This document shows, piece after piece, positions 8,272-17,327 of a stretch of DNA of 64,000 nucleotides; the stretch's first letter is position 1, and each line of letters begins with the position of its first letter. The position numbers were made by a program, and so were the translations under genes. Under the pieces are notes generated by a model. It saw only the letters and a program-made list of their open reading frames with translations. It was not told the origin of the DNA and ran no database searches. This stretch comes from Microvirga aerilata (GTDB taxonomy: Bacteria; Pseudomonadota; Alphaproteobacteria; Rhizobiales; Beijerinckiaceae). The stretch lies in NCBI RefSeq assembly GCF_016743775.1, contig NZ_JAEQMY010000006.1, forward strand, positions 115,186-179,185, given 5' to 3'.

Positions 8272-9120
8272 ATGGCGAAGGCCTTCATCGTCGGCCATCC
8301 GGTCAAGCACTCCCGCTCGCCCCTGATCCATGGCCACTGGCTCGAAGCCCATGGGCTTGAGGGGTCCTATGAGCGCATCGATGTGGCGCCTGTGGATTTC
8401 GGGGACTTCCTGAAGAGCTTTCCCGCCCGGGGCTTTGCCGGCGGCAACGTCACGCTCCCCCACAAGGAGGCGGCCTTCACCCTGGTGCAGCGCCGGACGC
8501 AGCGCGCCGAGCGGGTGGGGGCCGTCAACACGCTCTGGGTCGAGGACGGTGTGCTTTGGGGCGACAACACGGATGTGCTCGGCTTCATGGCCCATCTCGA
8601 TGCGAGCCTGGGGACAGGCTGGGAGCAAGATGTGGACACCGCCCTCGTGCTCGGCGCCGGCGGCGCCGCGCGGGCCGTCGTGGCGGGCCTCCAGGACAGG
8701 CCCTTGAAGCGCATCTTCGTGGCGAACCGCACCCTGTCGAAAGCGGAGGACCTGGTTCGCGATCTCAGGCGCCATAGCCCCGTCGCTCTGGAGACCTCGG
8801 CCTGGGAAGCTCTTGGACGGGTGATCCCCCATGCCCAGCTCATCGTCAACACCACGTCCCTGGGGATGGCGGGCCAGCCTCCCCTCGCCCTCGATCCGTC
8901 CCGGGCGCCTCCCCGCGCCGCCGTCGCGGACATCGTCTACGTTCCGCTGCAGACCCCTCTCCTGGCCGCTGCCGCCGCCCAGGGTTTGAGAACCGTCGAC
9001 GGATTGGGCATGCTGCTGCACCAGGCGGTGTCGGGATTCCAGCGCTGGTTCGGGGTGACGCCCGAGGTCACGGCCGACCTGCGGGCGCTGATCGTGGCCG
9101 ATATCGAGGGCAAGGCATGA
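8272..9120 (+). CDS. aroE: Shikimate dehydrogenase (NADP+)
   Basis: A 282-residue enzyme that reduces 3-dehydroshikimate to shikimate in aromatic amino-acid synthesis. The N-terminal KHSRSPLIHGHWL motif holds the substrate-binding serines. NVTLPHKE carries the catalytic Lys, and LGAGGAARAVV is the NADP Rossmann glycine motif. ATG 8272 fits family starts better than the in-frame ATG at 8251. About 150 bases separate it from maf; a small inverted repeat (CGCGA/TCGCG at 8161-8179) lies there. Its stop overlaps the coaE start (ATGA). Confidence 0.95.
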   Translation: MAKAFIVGHPVKHSRSPLIHGHWLEAHGLEGSYERIDVAPVDFGDFLKSFPARGFAGGNVTLPHKEAAFTLVQRRTQRAERVGAVNTLWVEDGVLWGDNTDVLGFMAHLDASLGTGWEQDVDTALVLGAGGAARAVVAGLQDRPLKRIFVANRTLSKAEDLVRDLRRHSPVALETSAWEALGRVIPHAQLIVNTTSLGMAGQPPLALDPSRAPPRAAVADIVYVPLQTPLLAAAAAQGLRTVDGLGMLLHQAVSGFQRWFGVTPEVTADLRALIVADIEGKA

Positions 9121-9722
9121 CCTTCCTGCTGGGCCTCACGGGCTCCATCGGCATGGGAAAATCGGCTACGGCCGGCATTTTCCGCAAGATGGGCGTTCCC
9201 GTGCACGATGCGGATGCCGCCGTGCACGGGCTCTACCGGGGCCGCGCCGCGCCGCTGATCGAAAAGGCCTTTCCGGGCACCGTCACGGATGGGGTCGTCG
9301 ATCGGGCAAAGCTCGGGGCCGCCGTCCTGAACGATCCGGGCCGGATGAGGGAGCTGGAAGCCATCGTGCATCCGCTGGTGCGGGAGGAGAAACAAAGCTT
9401 TCTCGAAAGGGTCTCCGCCCTTGCGCCCGTCGCCGTGCTCGACATCCCCCTCCTGTTCGAGACCGGTGGCGAGGCGGGCTGCGACGCCACCCTTGTGGTG
9501 ACCGCACCCGCGGCGGTGCAGCGCGAGCGGGTTCTGGCGCGGCCCGGCATGACGGAAGAGAAATTTTATGCCATTCTGGCAAAACAGATGCCGGACGAGA
9601 ACAAGCGCGCCCGTGCCCATTTTCTCGTCGACACCAGCCGGGGCTTTGCCTCCGCCGAGGCTCAGGTCCGGTCCATCCTGGCCTGTCTCGCCGGCCGGCC
9701 GGGGCGACGCGGCCAGCCGTGA
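9117..9722 (+). CDS. coaE: Dephospho-CoA kinase
   Basis: A 201-residue P-loop kinase that phosphorylates the 3' hydroxyl of dephospho-CoA in the last step of coenzyme A synthesis. Walker A GSIGMGKS is at residues 9-16. The DADAAVH segment and the LDIPLLFE motif, typical of CoaE, follow. It overlaps aroE by 4 bases, implying translational coupling. dnaQ starts 18 bases downstream. Length is standard. Confidence 0.96.
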   Translation: MTFLLGLTGSIGMGKSATAGIFRKMGVPVHDADAAVHGLYRGRAAPLIEKAFPGTVTDGVVDRAKLGAAVLNDPGRMRELEAIVHPLVREEKQSFLERVSALAPVAVLDIPLLFETGGEAGCDATLVVTAPAAVQRERVLARPGMTEEKFYAILAKQMPDENKRARAHFLVDTSRGFASAEAQVRSILACLAGRPGRRGQP

Positions 9723-9740
9723 TGAAAGAAATCCAAAACC

Positions 9741-10466
9741 ATGTTGCGTGAAATCGTACTCGATACCGAAACCACCGGCACCGACCACGCCAAGGGCGAC
9801 CGGGTGATCGAAATCGGCTGCGTCGAGCTCCTCAACCACATTCCAACCGGTAAGAGCTACCACGTTTATATCAACCCGGAATGCCCGGTCTCGCCGGGTG
9901 CCTTCGCGGTCCACGGGCTCTCCGACGCGTTTTTGGCCGACAAGCCGGTGTTTGCAGCAATTGCCGACGAGTTCGTCGATTTTCTCGGCGACGGACGGCT
10001 CGTGATCCACAACGCCGCCTTCGATATCGGCTTCCTCAACGCCGAATTCGCCCGCACCGGGCACAAGCAGTTCAACCTGCCCGATGTGGTCGACACCCTC
10101 ACCATGGCCCGGCGCAAGCATCCGGGTGCGGCGAACAACCTCGATGCTCTCTGCTCCCGCTATGGGATCGATAACTCCAGGCGCACCAAGCACGGGGCGC
10201 TCCTCGATGCTGAGATCCTGGCCGAGGTTTATATCGAGCTGATCGGCGGTCGGCAGGTGGGCTTCGATCTCGCCATGCAGCCTTCCGCGCAGGCGGGCTC
10301 GAGCCTGCAGACCAGGGAGGTCGCAGCCCGGGAGACTCGGCCGCGGACCATGATCTCGCGCTTGACCGACGCCGAGAGGGCAGCCCACGAGGCCTTTATC
10401 GGGTCCCTCGGTCCCAATGCCCTCTGGCGCGAGTATCTCGGCGAGAGCACGCCCGAGGCCTCCTGA
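9741..10466 (+). CDS. dnaQ: DNA polymerase III epsilon subunit (3'-5' proofreading exonuclease)
   Basis: A 241-residue DEDDh exonuclease that proofreads for the replicative polymerase. Exo I is LDTETTGTD (D8, E10), Exo II is HNAAFDIGFLN (D95), and Exo III is HGALLDAE (H151, D156), so all catalytic acids and the histidine are present. The C-terminal tail after about residue 175 is less ordered and would bind the alpha subunit. It closes the rightward origin operon and is convergent with secB. Confidence 0.96.
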   Translation: MLREIVLDTETTGTDHAKGDRVIEIGCVELLNHIPTGKSYHVYINPECPVSPGAFAVHGLSDAFLADKPVFAAIADEFVDFLGDGRLVIHNAAFDIGFLNAEFARTGHKQFNLPDVVDTLTMARRKHPGAANNLDALCSRYGIDNSRRTKHGALLDAEILAEVYIELIGGRQVGFDLAMQPSAQAGSSLQTREVAARETRPRTMISRLTDAERAAHEAFIGSLGPNALWREYLGESTPEAS

Positions 10467-10483
10467 CAGGCGGCAGCGCCGCA

Positions 10484-10522
10484 TAAAAAAAATCGGGCGA
10501 AGCGAAGGCCGCCTCGCCCGAT
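10484..10522 (-). terminator. secB terminator between convergent dnaQ and secB
   Basis: A perfect 9-bp inverted repeat (ATCGGGCGA at 10492-10500, TCGCCCGAT at 10514-10522) is followed on the minus strand by a run of eight or more T. The U-tail points to termination of secB transcripts. The hairpin also lies just past dnaQ. Confidence 0.88.
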
Positions 10523-10549
10523 CCGAAATGTTTCGATCCGCCTTAACGC

Positions 10550-11026
10550 TTACGACAGCGTCTGGCCGTCCTGCTGACCCTGCACCTCGGCCGCGCGCTG
10601 GCGGTAGAGGGCCACGAAGTCGATGGGATCGATGTACAGGGGCGGGAAGCCGCCGTTGCGCACCGCATCGGCCACCATCTGGCGGGCGAAGGGGAACAGC
10701 AGGCGCGGGCACTCGATCATCACCACCGGATGCAGCTGATCCTGCGGGATGTTCTGGATCCGGAACACGCCCGAATAGGTCAGCTCGAAGGCGAACAGCA
10801 CGTCCTTGCCGCCGATCTTGGCGTCGCCTTCAAGAGTGAGGTCCACCTCGAAGTCGGCCTCGGCGAGCTGCTTGGCGTTCACGTTGACCTGCAGATTGAT
10901 CTGCGGGCCTTCCGTCTGCTGCTGCAGGGAGCGGGGCGCATTGGGGTTCTCGAAAGAGAAGTCCTTGCAATATTGTGCAAGGGCGTTGAGCGCGGGCGCT
11001 CCGTTGGATGCCGGATTCTCGGCCAT
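10550..11026 (-). CDS. secB: Protein-export chaperone SecB
   Basis: A 158-residue tetrameric cytosolic chaperone that keeps preproteins unfolded and hands them to SecA. The [14 protein letters not shown] strand, the [12 protein letters not shown] motif and the [13 protein letters not shown] segment are diagnostic. ATG 11026 (MAENPASNG) is chosen over upstream in-frame codons because AGGGAG lies about nine bases before it and the length then matches the family. Divergent from the Tim44-like gene across a 261-base gap with no gene. Confidence 0.96.
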   Translation of the reverse strand: MAENPASNGAPALNALAQYCKDFSFENPNAPRSLQQQTEGPQINLQVNVNAKQLAEADFEVDLTLEGDAKIGGKDVLFAFELTYSGVFRIQNIPQDQLHPVVMIECPRLLFPFARQMVADAVRNGGFPPLYIDPIDFVALYRQRAAEVQGQQDGQTLS

Positions 11027-11287
11027 GATTTCATGCTCCCTAAAGGGTCTCTTCGGGCCCGGACGGAACACTTCGCCAATCAAAGCGCCGGCGGCTCACG
11101 GGCCATGGATCTTCGCGCTACCATGCTTCTCATACGGGAAGCAAGATTTCAGCCAACTCCTTCGCTTGTCGGGGGCAGAGGTGGATGTTACGACCTCAAG
11201 ACCCCATATGCGAAGGATGACACCTTCGCCTCCTTGACACAACGCCTTGCGGCAGCCGGGTGCGGGCAGGCTCACAACGGATCGACG

Positions 11288-12010
11288 ATGCAGGACTCCT
11301 TCGACATCACGACCCTTATTTTTATCGTTCTGGCCGTTTTCGTGGCCTGGCGCCTTCGTTCGGTGCTGGGGCAGAAGACCGGCAGCGAACAGCCGCCCTT
11401 CGATCCCCTTTCGCGCCGGGATGCGCCCTTACGCCCGGGCAATGCACCGGCCGAGCCGGATCACAATGTGGTGCGCCTTCCTGGCGCGAACGGTCCCCGT
11501 CCGGCCGCCGAGATCCCTCCGGCCGAGCGCTGGAAGGGGATTGCCGAGCCCGGCACGCCCATGGCCCAGGCCCTTGACGGCATTGCCCGCGCAGAGCCCG
11601 GGTTCGATGCGGCGGAATTTCTCGAGGGCGCCAAGGCCGCCTATGAGATGATCGTCACCGCCTTTGCCCAGGGCGACCGCAAGCTTCTCAAGGATCTTCT
11701 TGCAAAGGAAGTTTACGAGGGCTTCGAGCGGGCGATCACCGAGCGCGAGCGCCGCGGCGAGACGGTGGAGACCACCTTCGTGTCCATCGACAAGGCCGAG
11801 ATGGCTGGGGCAGAGCTCCAGGGCAAGTCGGCCCAGATCGTGGTGCGCTTCCTGTCGAAGCTGATCACCGCAACCCGCGATGCCTCGGGCACCGTCGTGG
11901 ACGGAAGCCCCGAGACGGTGGCCGACGTCACCGACGTGTGGACCTTTGCCCGCGCTCTCGGCAGCCGCGATCCCAACTGGCAGCTCGTGGCAACCGAAGC
12001 GGGGCAATGA
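11288..12010 (+). CDS. Tim44/TimA-family inner membrane protein
   Basis: A 240-residue protein with one N-terminal membrane helix (about residues 7-25, from TTLIFIVLAVFVAWRL), a proline-rich linker, and a C-terminal Tim44-like domain (about 105-238). Mitochondrial Tim44 tethers the import motor; the alphaproteobacterial role is poorly defined. The family is usually placed beside secB and mltA in this order of bacteria. An fxsA gene, often found between secB and this gene, is absent. The stop overlaps the mltA start by 4 bases. Confidence 0.88.
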   Translation: MQDSFDITTLIFIVLAVFVAWRLRSVLGQKTGSEQPPFDPLSRRDAPLRPGNAPAEPDHNVVRLPGANGPRPAAEIPPAERWKGIAEPGTPMAQALDGIARAEPGFDAAEFLEGAKAAYEMIVTAFAQGDRKLLKDLLAKEVYEGFERAITERERRGETVETTFVSIDKAEMAGAELQGKSAQIVVRFLSKLITATRDASGTVVDGSPETVADVTDVWTFARALGSRDPNWQLVATEAGQ

Positions 12011-13176
12011 GGCATGCCGGGCGGGCCCTCCTCGCTTGCTTTCTTTGCTGGACATTGATCGTGTCCGCCGAGGCCGGAGCAAGTCTGGCGGATAAGGCGC
12101 GCCTCGAGGCCCTGTCCTTCAAGGATCTCGCGGGATGGGAGGCGGACGATCACCAAGCCGCCTTCCAGGCTTTCCTGCGCTCCTGCAAGGCGCTCGACGC
12201 CAGCGCTGCCGAGCTGAGGCCGGCGCAGGCGCCGCGGGATGACCTTCTCGCCGTCTGCCGCAAGGCCCTGACGATCACCCAACCGTCAGGAGCCGAGGCA
12301 AGGCAGTTCTTCGAAGCCCATTTCCAGCCCTTCGCCGTCATCCCCCATACCGGCAACGGTTTCCTCACCGGCTATTACGAGCCGGAATTCATGGGCTCGC
12401 GCACGCCCGATTCGGCCTACACCGTTCCCCTGCTTGCAAGGCCGGAGGATCTCGTCACCATCCCGCAGGGCGAGACCCTGCCCGGCCTGGACAAGGGCCT
12501 TCAGGCGGCCCGGCGCACCGGGAACGGCTACGAGCCCTATCCAGACCGCGCCGCCATCGAGGACGGCGCCTTGGGATCGCTCGCCAAACCCATCGTGTAC
12601 CTCTGTGAGCCGGGCGAAGCTTTCATTCTTCACGTGCAGGGCTCGGCCCGCATCCGCCTCAATGACGGTTCCGTCATGCGGGTGGCCTATGCGGGACGCA
12701 ACGGCCGGCCCTATACGTCCATCGGCCGCCTGCTTGTGCAGCAGGGCGTCATGGACCTCGAATCCATGACGCTCGAAAAGCTCATGGGCTGGCTCAGGGA
12801 CCATCCGGGCCCGGCCAAGGCCCTTATGCGGCAGAACCAATCCTACATCTTTTTCCGCGAGGCGACGGAGCTTGCCCCCGAGGACGGTCCCATCGGCGGA
12901 GCAGGCATTCCCCTCGTGCCCGGCCGGAGCCTCGCGGTCGACCGCTCGCTCTGGGCCTATGGCCTGCCGGTCTGGCTCGACGGGCAACTGCCCGTAACCC
13001 TCGATGAGGCAGAGCCCCTGCGGCGGCTGATGATCGCGCAGGATACGGGCTCGGCCATCGTCGGTCCGGCGCGGGGCGATTTCTTCTTCGGCAGCGGCGC
13101 GGAGGCGGGACGCCGCGCAGGCCTCCTGCGCCATGCGGTCCGTTTCGTGGTTCTGCAGCCCAAACCCCGTTCATGA
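12007..13176 (+). CDS. mltA: Membrane-bound lytic murein transglycosylase A
   Basis: A 389-residue envelope enzyme that cleaves peptidoglycan glycan strands, leaving 1,6-anhydro-muropeptides. An N-terminal signal sequence (about 1-23) is followed by the MltA barrel (GNGFLTGYYEPEF motif) and the C-terminal 3D domain IAQDTGSAIVGPARGD, containing the catalytic Asp. I see no clear lipobox cysteine at the signal cleavage site, so it may be soluble periplasmic and not a lipoprotein. It overlaps both neighbours by 4 bases. Confidence 0.93.
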   Translation: MRHAGRALLACFLCWTLIVSAEAGASLADKARLEALSFKDLAGWEADDHQAAFQAFLRSCKALDASAAELRPAQAPRDDLLAVCRKALTITQPSGAEARQFFEAHFQPFAVIPHTGNGFLTGYYEPEFMGSRTPDSAYTVPLLARPEDLVTIPQGETLPGLDKGLQAARRTGNGYEPYPDRAAIEDGALGSLAKPIVYLCEPGEAFILHVQGSARIRLNDGSVMRVAYAGRNGRPYTSIGRLLVQQGVMDLESMTLEKLMGWLRDHPGPAKALMRQNQSYIFFREATELAPEDGPIGGAGIPLVPGRSLAVDRSLWAYGLPVWLDGQLPVTLDEAEPLRRLMIAQDTGSAIVGPARGDFFFGSGAEAGRRAGLLRHAVRFVVLQPKPRS

Positions 13177-13739
13177 CCAAGAGCCGCCGCACCCGCCAGC
13201 TCAGCTCCGAGGAGAAGCGGCTCTGGTCCCATGTGGCCCGGCACGTGAAGCCGATGCGCGGCAAGGTCTTGCCGCCCGAGCCGGAGCCGGAGGAGAAGTC
13301 CGCCCCCACCCCTGCCCCGCAGCCTGCTTCTCCCGCCCCTGTGCCGCCCCCGCTCCTGCCCCAGAAGCCCACCCTGCCCCCTCTGGCTCCCGTAGAGCGC
13401 AAGACGCTGACGGCGCTGCGCCGGGGCCGGAAGGATGTGGACAGCGTGATCGACCTGCACGGCATGCGCCAGGAGGAGGCCCATTTCGCCCTGCTGCGCT
13501 TCCTGCATCAGGCGCAGGCCTCCGGCTATGGGCTCGTCCTCATCATCACCGGCAAAGGTGCCGCCGCCGTCGGCAGCGGCCTCTTCGAGGAGCGCGGGGT
13601 CTTGAGGCGCATGGTGCCGCACTGGCTGCGCCTGCCCGATTTGCGGTCCCTGGTGATCGGCTTCGAGGAAGCCTCTCCCCAGCACGGCGGATCCGGTGCA
13701 CTCTATGTCAGGCTCCGCCGCAGGCGGGGCGCGGGATGA
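13173..13739 (+). CDS. Smr-domain protein
   Basis: A 188-residue protein. A basic N-terminus (SRRTRQLSSEEKRLW) leads into a proline-rich low-complexity linker (about 40-75) and a C-terminal Smr domain with the hallmark DLHGMRQEEA motif and the later ITGKG turn. Smr domains are nicking endonucleases or nucleic-acid-binding modules related to the MutS2 C-terminus; the cellular role here is unknown. It overlaps mltA by 4 bases and is followed 4 bases later by the XRE gene. Confidence 0.9.
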   Translation: MTKSRRTRQLSSEEKRLWSHVARHVKPMRGKVLPPEPEPEEKSAPTPAPQPASPAPVPPPLLPQKPTLPPLAPVERKTLTALRRGRKDVDSVIDLHGMRQEEAHFALLRFLHQAQASGYGLVLIITGKGAAAVGSGLFEERGVLRRMVPHWLRLPDLRSLVIGFEEASPQHGGSGALYVRLRRRRGAG

Positions 13740-13743
13740 GCAC

Positions 13744-14163
13744 ATGACCCCCTTCGGAGAACGGGTGCGGCAGCTGCGGCGTGAGCGCGGCCTGATGTTG
13801 AAGGACATGGCGTCCCATCTGGGCGTCTCGAGCGCCTACCTGTCGGCCCTCGAGCGCGGCGAGCGCGGCAAGCCGACCTGGACCCTCATCCAGGGCGTCC
13901 TGCAATATTTCCGCATCATCTGGGACGAGGCCGACGAACTGACCCGCTTGGCCGACCTTTCCGACCCGCGGGTGAAGATCGACACGGCCAACACCGATCC
14001 GCAGGCGACGCTCCTCGCCAACCGCCTCGCCCGTGAAATCCGGGGCCTCTCCCCTGAGGAGCTCGACGAAATGCTCACCGTCCTCGATCGGGCCCAGGAG
14101 CGGGAACGCAAGGCCGCCTGTGCCATTCCTGGGGATGCCCAGGCGCCTGTCTCGCCTCGGTAG
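13744..14163 (+). CDS. XRE-family helix-turn-helix regulator
   Basis: A 139-residue protein with an HTH_3 domain at about residues 4-62; the recognition region LGVSSAYLSALERGERG is very clear. A C-terminal helical segment of unknown function follows. ATG 13744 is preferred, since an upstream frame extension would run back into the Smr gene. It sits at the end of the tim44-mltA-smr run, an arrangement common in Hyphomicrobiales. The target is unknown. Confidence 0.88.
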   Translation: MTPFGERVRQLRRERGLMLKDMASHLGVSSAYLSALERGERGKPTWTLIQGVLQYFRIIWDEADELTRLADLSDPRVKIDTANTDPQATLLANRLAREIRGLSPEELDEMLTVLDRAQERERKAACAIPGDAQAPVSPR

Positions 14164-14224
14164 GCGCTTGACCTCCCCTGCTCCGGATGCGAAAGCGCCC
14201 CGTCTTTTCACAACCCGGTGGCTC

Positions 14225-15226
14225 ATGTCCCAGACCCGTATCGACGTCCTCACCCTCGGCAACGCCATCGTTGACGTGCTCGCCCACACGGACGAAGCCT
14301 TCCTTCTCCAGAAGAAGGTGCACAAGGGCGCCATGCAGCTCATCGACGAGGCGCGGGCCGAGGAGCTCTACGGCGACATGGGGCCGGCCATCATCGTGTC
14401 GGGCGGCTCGGGCGCCAACACGGCGGCGGGCGTGGCCTCCTTCGGGGTCAAGGCCGGCTTCATCGGCAAGGTGAAGAACGACGAGACGGGCCGGCTTTTC
14501 GCCCACGATCTCAAGGCCATCGACGTCCATTACGACGTGACGCCCGCCGAGGACGGCCCGGCCACGGCCCGCAGCTTCATCCTGGTGACGCCGGACGGCG
14601 AGCGCACCATGAACACCTATCTCGGCGCCTGCCAGAACCTCACCCCCGACGACGTGAACCCGGATACGGTGCGGGCATCGAGCATCGTCTATCTCGAAGG
14701 CTATCTCTGGGATCCGCCGGCCGCCAAGGAAGCCTTCCGCAAGGCCGTGGCAATCGCCCACGACGCCGGCAACAAGGTGGCGCTCACCCTGTCGGACGCC
14801 TTCTGCGTCGACCGCTACCGCGACGAGTTCCTGGGGCTCATGCGCGACGGCAGCCTCGACATCCTGTTCGCCAACATCCACGAGCTGCAGAGCCTCTACG
14901 GCACGTCGGACGCCGACACCGCTCTTGCTGCGCTGCGTGAGGAGAAGGTGCTCGGCGTCATCACCCGCTCGGCCGAGGGCGCTCTGGTGGTAAGCCGGGG
15001 CGAGACCAAGGCCGTGCCGGCCTTTCCCGTGGAGCGCGTGGTCGACACCACGGGCGCCGGCGACCTCTTCGCCTCCGGCTTCCTGGCCGGCCTCGTCCGC
15101 GATCTCGACCTCACGGACTGCGCTCGCCTCGGAGGCCTCGCCGCAGCGGAGATCATCAGCCATCTCGGCGCCCGGCCGCAGGCAAGCCTGAAGGAACTCG
15201 CGCAGCAGCAGGGATTGCTGGGCTAA
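14225..15226 (+). CDS. Adenosine kinase (PfkB/ribokinase family)
   Basis: A 333-residue sugar/nucleoside kinase that phosphorylates adenosine to AMP in purine salvage. The N-terminal glycine motif SGGSGANTAAG and the C-terminal PfkB signature DTTGAGDLFASGF, with its catalytic Asp, are intact. The overall pattern matches the adenosine-kinase subfamily more than ribokinase. ATG 14225 is used; the same frame is open upstream but overlaps the XRE gene. A REP-like palindrome follows the stop. Confidence 0.88.
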   Translation: MSQTRIDVLTLGNAIVDVLAHTDEAFLLQKKVHKGAMQLIDEARAEELYGDMGPAIIVSGGSGANTAAGVASFGVKAGFIGKVKNDETGRLFAHDLKAIDVHYDVTPAEDGPATARSFILVTPDGERTMNTYLGACQNLTPDDVNPDTVRASSIVYLEGYLWDPPAAKEAFRKAVAIAHDAGNKVALTLSDAFCVDRYRDEFLGLMRDGSLDILFANIHELQSLYGTSDADTALAALREEKVLGVITRSAEGALVVSRGETKAVPAFPVERVVDTTGAGDLFASGFLAGLVRDLDLTDCARLGGLAAAEIISHLGARPQASLKELAQQQGLLG

Positions 15227-15233
15227 TGCGACT

Positions 15234-15266
15234 GTCATCCCGGGGCCGCACAGCAGAACCCGGGAT
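15234..15266. repeat. REP-like palindrome copy
   Basis: GTCATCCCGGG...CCCGGGATG follows the adenosine kinase stop and matches the arms of the dispersed family best seen at 33905-33942. The central part differs. Confidence 0.55.
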
Positions 15267-15379
15267 GCATCAACGCTGACGCTTCAGAACGAGGCGCAAC
15301 GCTTATCGCCTCTTCTTGCGACCTCGTGGTTATGGAGTCCCGCCTGCACGGGACCGATGGGAGACCATGGCGTTACGGC

Positions 15380-15922
15380 TCAATCCCCGCCCGTCCGTCC
15401 GAACCAGATGCTGATCAGGGCAGCCAGCGCGACAAGCGCCAGGAATCCGTTGAAGAGCACGAACAGGAACGGCGGGATGCGCTGCACGTCGGGCTGGGGC
15501 GGCTGCGCGCCCTGGAACAGCTGACGCCACACGGCGGCCGCAAAGCAGAAGGCGCTGAAGAACACCAGCACCGAGCCGGTGGAGATGATCATCCAGTCCG
15601 GCACCACGCCCTCCAGCAGCTTCTTCGCGCCGATGCCGGAGGCAAGCGATGCCAAGCCCGTGCGCACCCAGGCGGCATAGGTGCGCTCGGCGGCGAAGAC
15701 CGTGCGGTTGGCCGCAAGTTCCGTGCGCCGGTCGGCGGAGTCCTTGAGCTGGACGGTTGCGGTCGCAGTCGTTCGAGCGGCGGCCTGCGTATGCTGCGCC
15801 GCCTCCTGCGTGCTCTCCGCAGCCTCTTGTGTGCTTTCGGCAGCTTCTTGAGTCTGCTCAGCCGCTTCCTTGGCGTGTTCGGCGCTGCGCTTGATCTTTT
15901 CGTCGACCGGTGGCGTTGCCAT
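15380..15922 (-). CDS. DUF202/YidH-type membrane protein with N-terminal Ala-rich coiled coil
   Basis: A 180-residue protein. The N-terminal 70 residues are an Ala/Glu/Gln/Thr repeat (units like AAESTQE and AAEHAKE) predicted to be a long amphipathic helix or coiled coil. It is followed by a DUF202 domain (RTVFAAERTYAAWVRTGLA) and three membrane helices. ATG 15922 has GGAGG four bases upstream; the open frame extends nine codons further. DUF202 function is unknown. A second small membrane protein lies upstream on the same strand, 53 bases away. Confidence 0.78.
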   Translation of the reverse strand: MATPPVDEKIKRSAEHAKEAAEQTQEAAESTQEAAESTQEAAQHTQAAARTTATATVQLKDSADRRTELAANRTVFAAERTYAAWVRTGLASLASGIGAKKLLEGVVPDWMIISTGSVLVFFSAFCFAAAVWRQLFQGAQPPQPDVQRIPPFLFVLFNGFLALVALAALISIWFGRTGGD

Positions 15923-15975
15923 GCGACCTCCATCCATGCGGCGTAACAACGCTCAAGGTTGTGAAATGGTTGGCT

Positions 15976-16323
15976 TCAGCCGCCGAACAGAATCGCCAGT
16001 AGCCATGCAATCCCAATCCAGGAGACGCCGCCGAGGACAAAGAGGGCTCCCGTCGAGATGCTGGACGCCTTGTCTCCCCCAAGCGAATCCATGATCCGGC
16101 TCGGTTGATCCGCAGCACTGGCGGCCATCCCCGTCGACGCGCTCACTCCGGGCGCCGAGCCAAAGAACATGAGGGCTCCGAGCGCTCCCATCCCTAATCC
16201 AACATAGCTTGCGACATCGAATATCGCGGCGGCAGAGCGCAGGTCGAGGATCCAGATGGCCAGCGCCGTGACAACCAGTGCGAGGATGTTGAGAACGGCC
16301 AGTCCTTTGGCAAAATGCCTCAT
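15976..16323 (-). CDS. Small multi-pass membrane protein of unknown function
   Basis: A 115-residue protein with helices at about 8-27, 37-55 and 90-113 and a Ser/Ala/Gly-rich loop between the second and third. I do not recognise a family. It lies between coaA (8 bases upstream) and the DUF202 gene (downstream), all leftward, so it may share the coaA transcript. Start ATG 16323. Confidence 0.65.
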   Translation of the reverse strand: MRHFAKGLAVLNILALVVTALAIWILDLRSAAAIFDVASYVGLGMGALGALMFFGSAPGVSASTGMAASAADQPSRIMDSLGGDKASSISTGALFVLGGVSWIGIAWLLAILFGG

Positions 16324-16330
16324 GTCGGGA

Positions 16331-17308
16331 TCACAGCCTCCTCAGCGCCACGTTCTCGATCCGGTGGCTCGGGCCCTTCTTCAGGATCAGGCTCGCCCGC
16401 TGGCGGGTCGGCACGATGTTTTCCTGCAGGTTCACGAGGTTGATGCGATTCCACAACCCGTCGGCGATCCCCATGGCCTCCGATTCAGGCAGCTCCGCGT
16501 AGCGACGGAAATAGGACAGCGGATCCCGGAAAGCCGTGTGACGCAGGCGCAGGAAGCGGTTCACGTACCAGCGGTGCAGGTCCTCCTCGTCCGCATCGAT
16601 ATAAACCGAGAAATCGAAGAAATCAGACACGAAGGGAATGGCTTCGCCGTCTTTTGGCATGCGCGCGGGCTGGAGCACGTTGAGCCCTTCGACGATGAGG
16701 ATGTCCGGCCGGTCGACCACGGTCTCCTCCCCGGGCACCACATCGTAGACGAGGTGGGAGTAGAGCGGCGCGTGCACGTTGCGCTTGCCGGCCTTGATGT
16801 CGGCCAGGAAATGCAGGAGCTTGCCCGTGTCGTAGCTCTCCGGAAAGCCCTTGCGCTCCATGAGGCCCAGGCGCGTCAGCTCGGCATTGGGCAGGAGGAA
16901 GCCGTCGGTGGTGATCAGATCCACTTTCGGGGTGTTGGGCCAGCGGGCGAGCAGCGCTTTCAGCACGCGGGCGGTGGTGGATTTGCCCACCGCCACCGAG
17001 CCCGCCACGCCGATGATGTAGGGCACCTTGCCGTCGTTCTCGGCCAAGAGGAAGCGCTGGGTTGCCTTGAACAGCCCCTGCGTCGCGGCAACGTAGAGCG
17101 AGAGCAGGCGCGACAGGGGCAGGTAGATCGCCGCGACCTCGTCGATGGAGATCGGGTCATTGAGGGACTGCAGTTGCATGACCTCGTCGGCGGTCAGCGT
17201 CATCGGCGCATCGGCGCGCAGGCGTGCCCATTCGTCCCGTGAGAAGGTACGATAGGGCGAGAGGCCGTCATCGTTCTCGGAGGCGGAAACCACGTTGGGC
17301 TGGTCCAT
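16331..17308 (-). CDS. coaA: Pantothenate kinase type I
   Basis: A 325-residue kinase for the first committed step of CoA synthesis, ATP + pantothenate to 4'-phosphopantothenate. The P-loop [11 protein letters not shown] is at residues 100-110. The TTDGFLLPN and KGFPESYD motifs are typical of bacterial type I CoaA. ATG 17308 is chosen because the longer open frame would run into hisE. It follows hisE by 19 bases, the usual hisE-coaA pairing in rhizobia. CoaE, the last enzyme of the pathway, is at 9117-9722. Confidence 0.95.
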   Translation of the reverse strand: MDQPNVVSASENDDGLSPYRTFSRDEWARLRADAPMTLTADEVMQLQSLNDPISIDEVAAIYLPLSRLLSLYVAATQGLFKATQRFLLAENDGKVPYIIGVAGSVAVGKSTTARVLKALLARWPNTPKVDLITTDGFLLPNAELTRLGLMERKGFPESYDTGKLLHFLADIKAGKRNVHAPLYSHLVYDVVPGEETVVDRPDILIVEGLNVLQPARMPKDGEAIPFVSDFFDFSVYIDADEEDLHRWYVNRFLRLRHTAFRDPLSYFRRYAELPESEAMGIADGLWNRINLVNLQENIVPTRQRASLILKKGPSHRIENVALRRL

Positions 17309-17327
17309 GCGAACCACCTTTTCCGTT

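Noticed and set aside
8937..10712. 591-codon minus-strand frame over coaE and dnaQ
   Set aside because: Overlaps two well-supported plus-strand genes; no motifs.
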